Shown in pieces: positions 22,979 through 35,430 of a stretch of 64,000 bases of DNA. Source of the DNA: Trichodelitschia bisporula. Taxonomy: Eukaryota; Ascomycota; Dothideomycetes; Phaeotrichales; Phaeotrichaceae. A program made the position numbers and the translations under genes. The stretch covers positions 14,606 through 78,605 of the forward strand of contig ML996709.1 of the NCBI GenBank assembly GCA_010356995.1, given 5' to 3'. The notes beneath the pieces were generated by a model, which had not been told where the DNA came from, did not search any database, and was given only the letters and a program-made list of their open reading frames with translations. Every line of letters starts with the position of its first letter. Position 1 is the stretch's first letter.

Positions 22979-24995
22979 ATGAGAGACATCCATGGCCTCC
23001 CCGTGCCCATGGGTCAACATCACCACACTTCCAGGAGAACCAGTAGTGATCACAATGCTATTCAAGTCATTTGTCTAGTAAGTGTCAATATTTCCTGACA
23101 TTCTTGACCCGCGCTTTCTACGTCCCCGGACGCATCCTCTCCACTCGCTGCCTCTAACCGGCGGCCACCCCTCTTCACCGCCTTTCCACATTCCCAGGCA
23201 AACTGACATTCTTCAGGGCTCCGGTGGCGGTCCGAGTGAAGACAACGTTACGGGCTTTCTGGTGCGCTCCACAGCTTCCAAATGGGCCAAGGGCTCGCTC
23301 CTTGCCGTAGATGCTGGCTCCCATCTGGCTGCCATAACGCGCATCTTGGAACGTGACTTTCCCCTCGTCGCTGCGGCACGCCCTCGACGAAGCAATGCCA
23401 TTCCTGTGCATGTACGCTCACCGACACCGCCAAACGGCACTGCGAGCAACAATGGCGCCGGGACCAGTGGAACCGGTTCTGAGTTTGACGCCAACAGTAT
23501 TAGTACCTCTTCCCGCTCGACGTCGCCAGGGATGGAAGAAGAACCGCCGAGTACTACGCTCCAAGAAGGTCCGTTTGCCGGCCTTTCCTTTCCCTACGCA
23601 TCGGCGAGGGCAAATGCGGTGCACGTTGTTCGAGAGCACGTAGCCACCTATTTAATAACGCATCCGCATCTCGATCACCTTGCGGGTTTTGCCATCAACA
23701 CGGCTGCGTTTCATAACACCTCGCGCCCAAAGCGTCTTGCGGCTCTCCCATTCACCGTTAATGCCATCAAGTCCCACATTTTTAACGACGTCATCTGGCC
23801 GAACTTGACTGATGAAGACAACGGTGTCGGCTTTGTCACCTTCCAGCGTCTGACCGAAGGAGGGAATCTTGCCCTTGGTGATGGCCACTCTCGTGGCTTC
23901 ATCGAAGTTTGTGACGGTCTTGAAGTCAAGGGCTTCCGCATATCGCACGGCCAATGTGCTTCTGCGCCGCGCCCCGATCACCAAGTCCGACGCGGGTCAA
24001 ATCCAAATATCGGTATGATGGGTGACGGAGGCTCATTTTCACTACCGCAAGCGCAAATGACACACGCCTCAACGTGGCACAATTCCCATAACCATCTGAC
24101 GACCATGTCGGCTACAGCTCCTGATGGCGGACGCCGGGCGAGCGTTTTCAGTCAGCCGAGCCAGCCAGGCACCCCAACTTTCTATGGACAGTCGGGCCCA
24201 CAGCCCGATTTCATGCAAACCTGTGTTGTCGACTCGACCGCTTTCTTCATTCGTGCGGCAGAAACGGGTATGGGCCGAGAACGTGAGATCCTTGTCTTTG
24301 GTGACGTCGAGCCGGACTCCATTTCACTCTGCCCTCGAACACGGACCGTGTGGGCTGAAGCTGCGCCGAAGATTGCACTGGGAATACTCAGGGGGTTGCT
24401 CATCGAGTGCAGCTATAATGACGACCAACCCGACGCCGTTCTTTTTGGGCATCTGGCACCCAGGCATCTGATTGCCGAGCTGCAGGTCCTTGCTGAAATG
24501 GTTGCAGAACGGAAAAAGGAGCTGGGAGAGAAGGCAGGGCGGAAACGCAAGAGAGCAAGTGTCGGAGGTGGGAGTCCTGGTGTGACTCTCGGCGCTGATG
24601 ATGGCTCGAGGTGGAAGGGGAGCCGACTGCACAGAGCGTCAGCTCCTGAGACTCACGGGGGTGATGACGTGATGGGCAATGGCGACGCGGGCACTGGCGC
24701 AGCAACTCCAAAATCTCACCACGCACACTCTGTCCAACTTCCTCTGGATCCCGATCTGGACGAGAAGGTCAATCCTTCAGAGCCCGAAAATGGGCCTCCA
24801 AGAATATATGAAGGCCCGCTCAAGGGGGTCCGGGTTGTGGTGATCCACGTCAAAGATACGATGACAGACGGTCCGCCCGTCGGTGAGAGCATTTTGCAGG
24901 AGCTTTGGGCGCATGAGACGAGGCTTGCTTTGCAAGGGAAGGCGCTTGGGTGTTCTTTCGAGATCAGCTTCAGCGGCGCAAGCTTCCTGTTTTGA
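22979..24995 (+). CDS. PDE1: Class II 3',5'-cyclic nucleotide phosphodiesterase (low-affinity cAMP PDE)
   Basis: Hydrolyses cAMP to AMP and so lowers protein kinase A signalling; cytosolic in yeasts. Exon 1 (22979-23077) and exon 2 (23217-24995) join in phase across a 139-base intron, giving 625 residues. The splice falls inside the family's opening strand and rebuilds GSGGGPSEDNVTGFLVRS. The class II metal site THPHLDHLAGFAINT is present, followed by TVNAIKSHIFNDVIWPNLTD and GFRISHG. Two insertions rich in Ser/Pro/Gly enlarge it over yeast Pde1. The conserved C-terminus includes VVIHVKDTMTDGPPVGESI. Histidines of HxHxDH are intact, so it should be active. The start at 22979 is the only ATG in frame for exon 1. 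Adenosine kinase follows on the same strand. Confidence 0.94.
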
Positions 24996-25460
24996 GGCTG
25001 CATGGGTAGAGGGCTGGCGTTTGGCTTGCTTGCTGGACGAGGGCTGAGGAGTTGATTTCTTTCTCTTTTTCGGCGTTACGTTTCGATCTAGGCGGTGTAT
25101 GTCNNNNNNNNNNNNNNNGGGGACAGGCAAATTGGGTGGTGAGGTCTGGTTTTGGGTCGGTATGGGTGCTTGGGGATGTCATCTGAATGTTGGGCTATAT
25201 GTTGATGATGTAACAATCAGCGATTCCGTCACCAACAGTTCTTTCTTGTGCTCGCCATTGACGCTAGAACAAGTGAGGACCTTCTGGAGCTTGATAGGGC
25301 AGCTCAGAATCCGTAAACTCCGAAGAAGCGATTTCGGACTATGCATGGCCTTAACCTAAAGCTTGGCCAAATTAACTTTTGTTCAGATCTCAACAACCGC
25401 CTCTCATCCCATACCAACTCCTAACTCCTCTCCAGTTCCCAAACACACCGAAACTTCACC
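24996..25460. other. Intergenic with assembly gap
   Basis: Gap between phosphodiesterase and adenosine kinase. It includes 15 undetermined bases at 25104-25118; no gene is seen. The last 100 bases before adenosine kinase are CT/CA-rich, like a fungal leader. Confidence 0.5.
25104..25118. other. Run of 15 N (sequence gap)
   Basis: Fifteen consecutive undetermined bases in the intergenic region 3' of the phosphodiesterase gene. The true gap length may differ; no coding model depends on it. Confidence 0.99.
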
Positions 25461-26622
25461 ATGGCCTCCACCGGAAACTTCGAGCTGATCTGCCTTGAGA
25501 ACCCCCTGCTGGACATTCAGGCTGTCGGGTGAGCAGAGCCTTCCCACCTACCCCGCGCTACCCCGCGCTGACCCCCACAGCAATGAAGCACTCCTCGAAA
25601 AATACGGCCTGAAGGCCAACGATGCCATCCTTGCTGAGGACAAGCACCTAGACCTCTACGAAGACCTACTGCAGAACTACGATGCGAAGCTGATCGCCGG
25701 CGGAGCGGCGCAGAACACCGCCCGTGGCGCGCAATACATCCTGCCGCCCAACTCCGCCGTCTTCATCGGCAGCGTCGGCAAGGACAAGTACTCGGAGACG
25801 CTGAAGGAGACGTGTGCCAAGGCTGGTCTGCGTGTCGAGTATCGCTACGATGACAAGCTGCCTACCGGCCGCTGCGGCGTGGTCATCACGGGCCACAACC
25901 GGAGCATGTGCACCGACCTGTCGGCGGCGAATGCGTACCAGATCGACCACCTAAAGAGCGAAGCTGTGTGGAGCCTCGTGCAGCAGGCGAAGGTGTTCTA
26001 CGTCGGCGGGTACCATCTGACGGTGTGCGTGCCGGCCATTCTCGCGTTGGCGGAGGAGGCCGCGGCATCGAACAAGATCTTCATGCTGTCCCTGTCGGCG
26101 CCGTTCATCTGCCAGTTCTTCAAGGATCCGTTGGACCAGACCGCGCCGTACTGGGACTATGTTATTGGGAATGAGACGGAGGCGTTGGCGTATGCGGAGA
26201 GCCATGGGCTTAACACCACCGATATCAAGGAGATTGCGACCGCACTCGCGAAGCTGCCGAAGAAGAACACTGCCCGTCCTCGCACGGTGATCATCACCCA
26301 GGGTACGGATCCCACTATCGTCGCCGTCCAGAAGCCGGATGGCTCGGTCGAGACGAAGGAGTACCCGGTGCACGCCATCAGCGAGAGCGAGATCAACGAC
26401 ACCAACGGCGCGGGGTGAGTCTCATGTTCACCTTCTTTCCGTTTTAGCAGACCTAACCGCATCCCCAGTGATGCCTTTGCCGGTGGCTTCGTCGCCGGTA
26501 TCGTTCAGGGCAAGAATCTGGACACAGCCGTCGACATGGGGCAATGGCTCGCGAAGCTCAGCATCAAGGAACTTGGCCCGTCGTACCCCTTCCCCAAGCA
26601 GAGCTACTCAGGGTCCGCGTAA
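25461..26622 (+). CDS. ADO1: Adenosine kinase
   Basis: Phosphorylates adenosine to AMP with ATP. It salvages adenosine and keeps the methyl cycle moving by removing adenosine made from S-adenosylhomocysteine. Exons 25461-25528, 25581-26414 and 26469-26622 join in phase to give 351 residues, the usual length for the family. It is a PfkB-family sugar/nucleoside kinase: GNPLLD-like start (here ENPLLDIQAVGN), glycine-rich GGAAQNTARGAQ, and the C-terminal signature DTNGAGDAFAGGFVAG, whose Asp is the catalytic base. The last intron falls inside that signature, between GAG and DAF. It lies 465 bases downstream of the cAMP phosphodiesterase on the same strand. Confidence 0.97.
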
Positions 26623-26874
26623 GGCGGATCTCCCGCCCTCAAAAGTGATGGGAAAACATGGCGTTTGTCTCAACGAAAAATTCATGATATACCTGATATG
26701 TAGGGCATGGGCTAGGACTTGGTAGATCTTCAACGATCTGAACATGGGTGGCGTTGATATGGTTAGCTAGGGAGGCCGAGTCACGACAATACGATGAAGA
26801 TTTTCTAAGATTCACGGCCGTGCGGCGCGCATGTTGAGTACTCAGATCCAGACCGACAACATGATTCAAGGACA

Positions 26875-29838
26875 TTACCCACGATTGTCGAGGTTTCGTA
26901 AAGACCAGATTCTCACCAGCTTCCTTTCAACATGACTGATCACATCATTCCCCAGATGCACCACCATGACGCCCAGAGACACCTCACTGTTCTCCATTAC
27001 GCCGTCGTCGTTCCAGAGTAAGTGGTGCAAGTCAGACAGGCCCTGCGCGGAAAATGCCTCCAAAGACTGCAAGCCTCAAAAAGGGGGCTTGGCCTCAAAA
27101 GGACGCCGCTGCACACTCAACGCCGATTCGAGGTATTTTCCTCAGTCTTACCGAGCTGCGGCCTCTTATCGGTGTGCCAGAACTGCTTCTTTTGTGGCAA
27201 CTTGTTGCGCAGCGCATTGAAGCTATCCCAACTGAGGCGGGGATTAGCATACCTAGCTTGGGAGATAGCCATGTTGGATGTTGGGGTGGCGGGTGGGGGG
27301 AATGCAACTGACTTCAAGTGCAAGTCGATGAAAGAACTCAAGGACCTTTCCTTGGGGTCAGCTGGAGAATGTGGAGCAGGATGGGTTTCTCTACCAAAGT
27401 CTCGATTAACATCATTCGCACGAGCCAACTGTCCACAGTTCGGCGGCTGCGGATTTGAACGAGAGGTTAGGGGCAGCGATGAACAATATGAGTCGCTAGT
27501 GGTCCTTTCATGGCGCGAGGACGGCTCTACTTCCCCTGGGTTGTGAATCCAGTCTATGAGTGAGGCGGTCATTGGATGAACCGGGACTGAGTCCAAGTCA
27601 TTATCGTCATCCAACTGGCCATGGAAGCCATCAGCGAGCGTCGTACCACCGGTAGTCACTGTCTGACGACCACTAGGCGCGTTGGGGGTCGGATATGCGG
27701 TATCCTGTGGGCGGTATGCTGAATGCGTCATGGGTGGTGGCGTAAAACCCCAGTTGAGTTCGGCTTTAGTATGGAGCGGCGTCCGGGTTGCCAACGCTGC
27801 CTGGTCGTGTACAGGCGTTGGCATCTGTGCTGGGGTAGGCATGTGGATTGCGGCGGAAGCGGTTGCAGCTGCTGCCGCCTTTGTACCGCCATCCAGGGCG
27901 CTAACATCAGAGTGGGGGCGTTCAGCGGCCGGGGCTGTATCCAAGTCGAATGGTTGGTTCGATTGCTTGAACGCGATGCGGCCGTTGTCCAAGGCAAGCG
28001 GGGAATTCTAAGAAAGTTAAAACGTCACTTCGTAAAAGATAGGAGTATATACCTCCTCGCATGCTATGCGAACCGCCCATGTAATGATGTCCCGAATACG
28101 GACCATATGGTCGAACCACTCGGGCTTGTCAGACTTCACACGCTTGCCGTCCTTGCTTCCAACAAGTCTCTCCTTTTGCCAAACCAAGGTCGTGTGTTCG
28201 TTGGCGAGTGGGATGAAGCCGGAAATCAGCTCTTCCTCCTGCAATGCATGCCCCGAATCAGGAGCCGCCGGCGTGTCGTAGACAGGATAGTTTGCCAATA
28301 GAGTGTTTACAACACTAGTGAGCTTTGCAAAGGCCTCGTGTACAACGCCTGTGGTCTCAATATCTGGAATATTCTGCCTCATAGAGGCAGTGAGCTTCGC
28401 TGAATTCTGGTAGAACCAGATTATGTGCACACGAAGCGGTGGAAGTATGACTTTAACGATGGCCGGAATCCGCGACTCGGCTGGACGGGTCTCACCAGAT
28501 GTGACATCTTCGCGGAACTCGTTGTCGACGGCATCAGCAACATACCGCAGAAGCTCAACCAGAATCCGCAGATTCAAGCGGTGGAATGAGTCGTTGCTCC
28601 GGTTTGAACCTGGTCACATCAGTTTTACTAAGATTATGTGGGACAACACGGACCGAGGCTTTCTGAAAAGTTGAGATACTCAGCAGCGATAGCTATGAGG
28701 GATATGGAAAGAAGAGTCGAAGTGGCATCGGCGCCAGACGAGAGAACCATGCCAACTCTTGTAATTACTTCTTTCTCCATTTCCATACGCTGGATACTAT
28801 CGTTGCCTTCAAACGCTTCCGTGTGCAGGCGCACGAACCACGCTCGCAGGGTGGCAATAGATGCCGACTTGCCGGCTGGACCCAAGGTGTTCGCCAAATT
28901 CGCGATGGTGTAGCCCTTGAGCTTTTTCACAAGAAGCGACAGGTTGCGTGCCGCTTCGGGGTGGGGGACCTGACGAGTCAGGGACAAGTAAAAATAAAGC
29001 AGCGCTTTGAAGTTGTTGCGATTCGCCAGTGTCAGAACTGCCAGCTGATGGTATGGAATGCCGGATTGTGGATAGAGTTCTGAGGCTAAGTCATAGTAAC
29101 CAGTCGCAGTCCTGAAGCCGCCTGCTGCGGCGTCCGGCTGAATGACCGTTCTCCAGCGAGAGAGATCGCCAAGGTGGACAAGAGTCTCACAGCAGATATC
29201 ATCCAGAGCAGTTTTGATGTGGTCGGGGTGTTGGATAGCACGCTCTGGCCTGGCTGGAAGTGGCGCCTGCGAGCGGAGTCGATTCGCAACCTTCAGCAGG
29301 CCTTCCGATGCAGGGTGTTTATCGCTTAGAGACCGCAAGAGAGATCGGTAGAACGACTGCGAGTCCTTTATGAAGATGAGGTAGTCGGCAAGCGACTTGC
29401 GCCAGGCAACCGATTTGTTGCCCTGCTGTGCAGCATGCTGCTAAGAGGATTAGCAATGTCGCAACAATGACAATTTGGCACTCACCTTGCTAATCTCGGC
29501 CTTGAACTTGCCGTAGACACGCGTATGGCTGAGCCATAAGCGCTGGTCGACATTCTGCGACTTTGCCATGGATACATCCGTCCCCATGATAACGAGACAT
29601 GCATTGCGAAACCTGCTATCATCAGACCCGTCTTCTTCAATATAGCCAGCCACTCACTTCCTCAACATAAGCTGAACATCTTCGGCTTCGCCAACTGGCG
29701 GCAGAGGCTCTCCGAATCTGCTGGCTATGGCGTGCTTGAGCGAAGCTTCCGCCTCGTTGACGGCCCTGAAAGATGCGGTAAGCAACGACTTGTAGATAGT
29801 TAGGGTATCAGTTCGTACATGATGAGGGTTCCAGCCAT
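26875..29838 (-). CDS. EST1/SMG7-like TPR protein (telomerase / nonsense-mediated decay family)
   Basis: Member of the EST1/SMG5-7 family: an N-terminal 14-3-3-like TPR domain binds phosphorylated UPF1 in nonsense-mediated mRNA decay, and yeast Est1 serves telomerase. Exons that fit: 29838-29819, 29765-29658, 29612-29486, 29440-28654, 28609-28053, 28007 onward. The first exon has only 20 bases. The core is clear: QSFYRSLLRSL, then CCETLVHLGDLSRW, GYYDLASELYP, GIPYHQLAVLTLANRNNF, HPEAARNLSLLVKKL, and SFHRLNLRILVELLRYV. The tail is Pro/Ala-rich and low-complexity. The final exon may stop at 27117, or splice (donor 27121, acceptor before 27074) to end at 26875, giving 894 residues. The second is preferred because the added frame looks coding, but it is unproven. 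The exon 3 acceptor has tandem AGs (TAGCAG). Confidence 0.85.
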
Positions 29839-30564
29839 GTTTGTAAGATCGAGTCCGAGGCGATGGCGAAGAATGTTGAGGGGGGTGGGAGGGGGGTTAA
29901 CAATCAGATATGCAGAGAGAGCGACGACGGCGGTTTGCGGGGCTCATGTCGTGGAGTACGGTACGGCGTTTGAATGGCCCGTGCAGTGGTTATCCAAGAG
30001 GTTGGGGGGCAGGGCAAATGAAAGAGTTGCAAAGTTCTCTTCTGGAGGAGGTTCGTACAGTTGACGGAGTTGAGTCCTTTTGCGGCGGAAGAATGACGAG
30101 GTGAGGATGTGAGTTGCTGACGATCCAAAGTTTCCGTGCACTCGTCCCGACCTCCGCGTTCCCTGTACCCTGTTGTCTTGGCCTACGGTACTTGGCTAGC
30201 GCAACCCCACAGAGATTCATCAGCTACGACGGGAACATCGTCCAGTGGCGCATGGATCTTAGCAAGATCTCGCCGAACGCAATGACCACGCAGGCGCTGT
30301 TACAACACAAACTGCACGTACTTTCCTTACGACATAGTTACCTCTTCCATCAACTCGCGGCAGATTTTCAATGCTTGCTAAGGCTACTCGTTATTGCTTC
30401 AATGGCTTCTAAAATTCACCTCTAGAGTCTATCGTTGTCGACATACTGCCTGTATCGGAGTACCAAGCTGCAGCTAATTGGATCGCCCCGCCATCGACTG
30501 CAGCTTCACACATCACGGGCCGCCAAAACTACCGAGAGTATTTCTTACCGCACTCTCCCTTACC
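29839..30564. other. Divergent promoter region
   Basis: Lies between the starts of the EST1/SMG7-like gene (minus) and the zinc-finger gene (plus). C/T-rich near 29,880; no motif I can name with confidence. Confidence 0.5.
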
Positions 30565-31457
30565 ATGGCTAAACGCTCACGCGAAGACTCTCCGTCTTCT
30601 TCCTCAGACCTTGAACTGCTTACGGCCCAGCGTGCAACGTCAGGACAACCATCTCGTGAAGCTTCAGTGGAACCCCGCTTCAAGTACCCGCACCTCGACC
30701 CCAGCTCCGACCACGAGCAAGTCATCATGCGCTGCCATCTCCCCCCGCATCGCCCCCTCTCCTTCACCTCTTACGACGACTACGATGTGCACTATCACAA
30801 GTTCCACGTCAATCGATGCTCAGAGTGCCAGAAAAACTTCCCAACCGAACACTATCTCCAACTCCATATCGCCGAGAACCATGATCCACTCAATGAGGTC
30901 CGGAGGTCGCGAGGAGAGAAGACGGTACTTACTATGCCGAACGATTTGTGTAAGAAGCTAACTATATCCACAGTACGGTTGCTTGGTTGAAGGCTGTGAC
31001 CGTGTCTGCTCGACGCCGTTGACGCGGAAAAGACATATGATTGACAAGCATCAATTCCCTAAGGTAGGCATCTTCATTGCAAAGCACTGTGGCGGTCCCT
31101 CATTGCTGCCAGTTCTATGATTTTTTCATCGTTATGGACGGTATCGACAAGCGCAGCTCCATGCTCCGTCCAAGTCATCGGCGACGAAGCTCAGCATCTA
31201 CAAATCCCACCCAAACTCCCGTTGCCAGCAGAACCCAGAATGATTTGCCAACCGATCCAGAGTTGCTTTCCGGCCACCCCGCAGATAGTACGCCAGTACC
31301 GCTTATGAATAGCGACCAAACCCCTGTAGTTTCCATATCGAAACCCTCTGATATCGCTATGGATGACATCACGAAGTCAATGTCCTCCCTAAAATTTGTT
31401 CCTCCAAGCGTCCGCTTCGGCCGTGGCGGAGGTCACGGCGGCTTTGCACGGCGATGA
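30565..31457 (+). CDS. C2H2 zinc-finger protein, ZNF511-like
   Basis: Conserved eukaryotic zinc-finger protein related to human ZNF511; precise role unknown. Exons 30565-30924, 30974-31063 and 31113-31457 total 795 bases, 264 residues, all in phase. Two C2H2 fingers are visible. The first uses C85, C88, H101 and H106 in CSECQKNFPTEHYLQLHIAENH-type spacing. The second uses C123, C128, H141 and H146, and its frame is restored only by splicing. Between them lies the family's RRSRGEKT linker, and after them HQFPK and the DFFIVMDGIDKRSSML block. The C-terminus is low-complexity and ends in a Gly/Arg-rich run (RFGRGGGHGGFARR), which may bind RNA. It is the last intact gene before the AT-rich island. 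Confidence 0.93.
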
Positions 31458-34400
31458 GCTTAGTCCAAATGGAGATATCTGCACATCCGAGTCCCCAGAA
31501 AAAGTCTGCTGAGAAGTGCCCTATGCCAATCCTGATCATGTCACCACGTATTCAACGACTTTGACGAAACAGGAATTGGAAAGGTGTGATTCCATAGACT
31601 TTCAATCGTTGTTGTACCTTCCACCCCAGCAACATCTGAAGACCTTTCCTGTTGATCTGTTCCAATGCACATCTGCTCAATGTGGTCTTCACTCGGCGCG
31701 AAAATACATCAAATTAAGTTGCAAGTCGAACTGTCCATCCAAAATTCCATCAACACGTAGTAGATTCCTCAAGCGATCGGATGAGGGCTTGGTATATACC
31801 ATTTACCTACAAGTGCCGGTAAGAGCAATAACCAGGAGCACGCCTTTGCGATGCTTGTCTCCGAGTACTCCTCGTGAGCCCGGTTACGTTGTTCCGGGAC
31901 GGGTGATTGAAGACAATGGCATGATTTTAAAGCATTATCCGCAAGTTTTTTTTGATAACCAATTTGCGTCCACATTTTCAGCTGCAACGAGCCGCAAGGT
32001 GATGCTGTTGCGAAAGGGACTGTCCGCCGGAATTCCCTCATTTCTTACGTACCTGAGTCAACGATGCCAGTAGTTTATGCAACGAAATCTTTCCGCAATC
32101 CACAGGTTCCAGAGTGTGCTCTAGTCTTTCTTCATTGGAAATCTACAGCTATCATCCGCGCCTGCTGTAAACGCTTCCCAAAAAAGTATTGTGGAACACC
32201 CTACGCCAGCCTTTATCATGCACGCGAACCATGATCATTGCTCCTCCCTCGAAATATGAGAAAGTTTGGGCAAACACCTCAAAAGGTTCAGGTACAACTC
32301 CCACTCACCCCCCTCGGCATGATATTCTAGGACCTCCTTAAAATCTTAACAACAAAGTTGGTGTCGCGACGCCAGCTCTAAGAGTCTGCGTTGACTGAAA
32401 AGGAGGCGGGACGGACGTAAAATTATATTCATCTATATCGTGATGTGCACCTATGCCACAAGGGTAAACCGAACTTATTTTGCATCAGTAAAAATTGCCT
32501 AGATAAGGCTAGCTATTTGGCAAAATTGTTTCTCGTCGCGACGCACCTGTGGGGAAAATTGCTATCCAAGTATAAAAGATTTTGAAAGATATTTTGCCTC
32601 CAGTTAATCTCAAGACCCTATCGGAGTTTTGACGCCAGCTACTCCCAAGGCATAGAGAAGTTACTTCATTTGCAGTGAGATAACGATCCTTTCCCGTGAG
32701 TGAAAAGTACTAAGTCATACGCCTTGCCGAGACGAGCCTGCCCATTCAAAATCATATGCATGTACCTTGGCATTATAAGTGCATCTGAGCATTAAGGTTA
32801 ACCTTAGGATTCAACCGGGTCCTGGCATTTATTACAGGTGGCCAGGGGGGAGGGTGAGGGCCTGTAAGGGGTAACTAAGATTTTTGGGACAGTCCCCGTC
32901 CTGCAAAGTACCTGTTAGAGTCATCAGCAGGAAGTTTTTCAGGCTTTACCCTCTATCAGAGCTTCCAACAACAAACCCACCCATCCAATGAAAGAACGCC
33001 GCAAGGCCCCACAACCAGAGATGTAACTCATAAGTAAGGAGGCCCCAATCAGACCCAGTCAGAGAATTGAAAATTTGTAATATGTGCACTAATCAAATCA
33101 ACTTCCGTACGCCTCGAGTCTTTAGATTTTACTATTGGGGTACAATTTTTCCCGGGTGTTGAGGTGGTTTATGTATTATCAGCATCACTTCAATAAAACA
33201 AACAGTCTGCTCATTTATGGGGCGCCATGCACTGCCAGGAAAACTTGTTATTTAACTTTAAAAAGCGTGTTAACTTTGAGAAAGTTAGAAGAGGTTGATT
33301 GCCCTCAAACCTCGTGAAAGCATAATCTTCCAATTGTAGGAACTGAGAGGCGTGTACTCAGGGATGTCATATAAACTTTTGACAGTGTTTATCCCAGGTA
33401 CTGAGGGCGGAATAACTTGCGTCCTCGTAACTGGCGGACAAATCACGGAGCACAATTTCTTGATCGCAGCATATTGTATAAATATTTTCCTTTCTGATTG
33501 GTCCGCTGGTTACGAGGACGTAGGCTATGACGCCCGCAAGATAAGGGACAACATCGCTCGTAACCCACTGAACACCTACTTCTTCTAAAGTTCTGTACGT
33601 ATAATATAAGTTATTTCGCTAAATACTTTATCAGGGGCATATCCGTTAGTTATGTGGGAGGTTTTCAACACTACACTGCACCAAACCCCGTTATCGAGTT
33701 GCTTCATCTTACATTAAGGGCTCTCTACCAGATGGAAATGCGCCCAGCAGCACTTTGCGGCTCATGAGCTGACAGCAAATTAGGAGAAGAAATATTACTC
33801 CCCGGCGTTTGGTATGACAACCATAAATGACGTTGCATCTGAATGCTGAGGCCTACGCAATATGCGTTCACATTATCTAGGTTGGAGTTACTCGTAAATG
33901 AGCCTTCCGGCGTTCCATGAGGTCGGTCACAATTATGACCTGGAATTTTGTCCATCCTCCGATCACAGGGAGAGCGCGCCTGAGCGAGGAAGCCGATTTT
34001 GGCGTGAAGGCAAGGTAGCAGCACAATTAAACCTATATTGATTCAGATCTGCAGTGTTGTTAAAGGAGCCCTTTTGATGTTGTCATCCCACATTGAAGCC
34101 TTAGGTGTAGCAAAGGATTAATATATGTGCGAATATACATATAAAGACTGGCCGCTCACGGGACCACTGTCTTATATGATTGCTGAGCGGGCCGCGAATC
34201 GGACGTTGACTGCCAAGGGGAACAAACCTAGAGCATTGGAGAACGTGGTGCCGATTCAGAACATTTGCGGATACGCTTTTTCTACCTATGCCAGTCGTGA
34301 AAACGTTGGCTCTTGAGCAAGCATTGCTCCTGTACGCAAGCCCCAGAGGACTCGCATCTGAAGAGAGTAACTGGCACTCCGGAGTCTGTCCAATGATGCC

Positions 34401-35208
34401 ATGCTTTTCCCATTTAGTTTAACAGGGCAATGTTCCTTGCCATTCACCAAGCCTAGGCATTATGAGTTTCTATCCACTTTCTAAAGACCCCTCTTAAGAA
34501 TTGTTTGTACCAAATAATCCAATCATGAGTAAGGCAAAGGTACTGGCTGAATGGAAGCTCCAATGAGTAGATATTTTACTGGAAGGCGTGAAGAAACCTA
34601 TGTAGGTCACTCGTCACTTAAAACGGGCTCAGTAGATAGATAGTGGAATTGCTAAGGAGAAGAGTGGTGAAGCCCCGAGGAATGACAGGGGTACTCAAAA
34701 GATTGATTGGATATCTGTACCAAATTTATGACTGCTGCCAACCCGTGTCACTCGCTGCCTTTTAGGCCGCTACCATAGTGACCTGTTGAATAAGTTCTTA
34801 TTGGGCCACGGTATGAGAAACCAATGCTAGATGGCGGCGAAAGGAGTTAGCTGGAAGACCTATGTACCGAGTACTCAAATCTAAATTAACTAGGTGCCGC
34901 TGGACTGGCGTATGGTTAGGTCATCTTCAATTCTACAATATCATGTGCAAAATACATGTTGCTCTAGGTTCGACACACCATCAAAATTCCACGTTGATTC
35001 AACTTCATCAACGGTACCATGCAAGGTAGATAGATTAGAAACTAGACTTTACATGCTTCGATTCGCCTCGACGAGCTTAGTAGTTCCACTCTTTTATTTT
35101 TTGGCCGTAATGCAGTTGCAGCAAAAATTGACATTTCACTGCAGATTCTTACAAAGCTCGTGGGATTCATCCTTAGGATTGGAGTTTGCAAATAGCCTGC
35201 ATGCTAGT

Positions 35209-35430
35209 TATTCCTGGTACGGCCTAGGTACTGGCCTAGGTACTCCTCGCTCACGTACCCGCTATCACAGACCAATTAAAGTGCAAGAATTTCATTCTGT
35301 AAAGATATCTCTGTTTCTGTAACAAATCCTGCTTCTTTACTTGGTTAATGATTGTGGGTACGTGGCGGTGAGTACCTGAGCTGGTACCTAGGCCGGTACC
35401 TAGGCCGGTACCTAGGCTGTACAAGGGATA
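35209..35430. mobile_element. Palindromic MITE copy 1 (TA-flanked, non-autonomous DNA element)
   Basis: Starts TA-TTCCTGGTACGGCC and ends GGCTGTACAAGGGA-TA, so the ends are inverted repeats bounded by TA on both sides. The inverted similarity continues inward, with GGTAC/CCTAGG-rich arms and GACCAATTAAAG opposite CTTTACTTGGTTAAT, making nearly the whole 222 bases one imperfect palindrome. No coding sequence. The TA target site and form suggest a Tc1/mariner-type MITE, by inference. Confidence 0.75.

Noticed and set aside
31516-32073. 185-codon frame at the left edge of the AT-rich island
   Set aside because: It begins at GTG with no in-frame ATG until near its end, has no domain, and lies where composition is already shifting.
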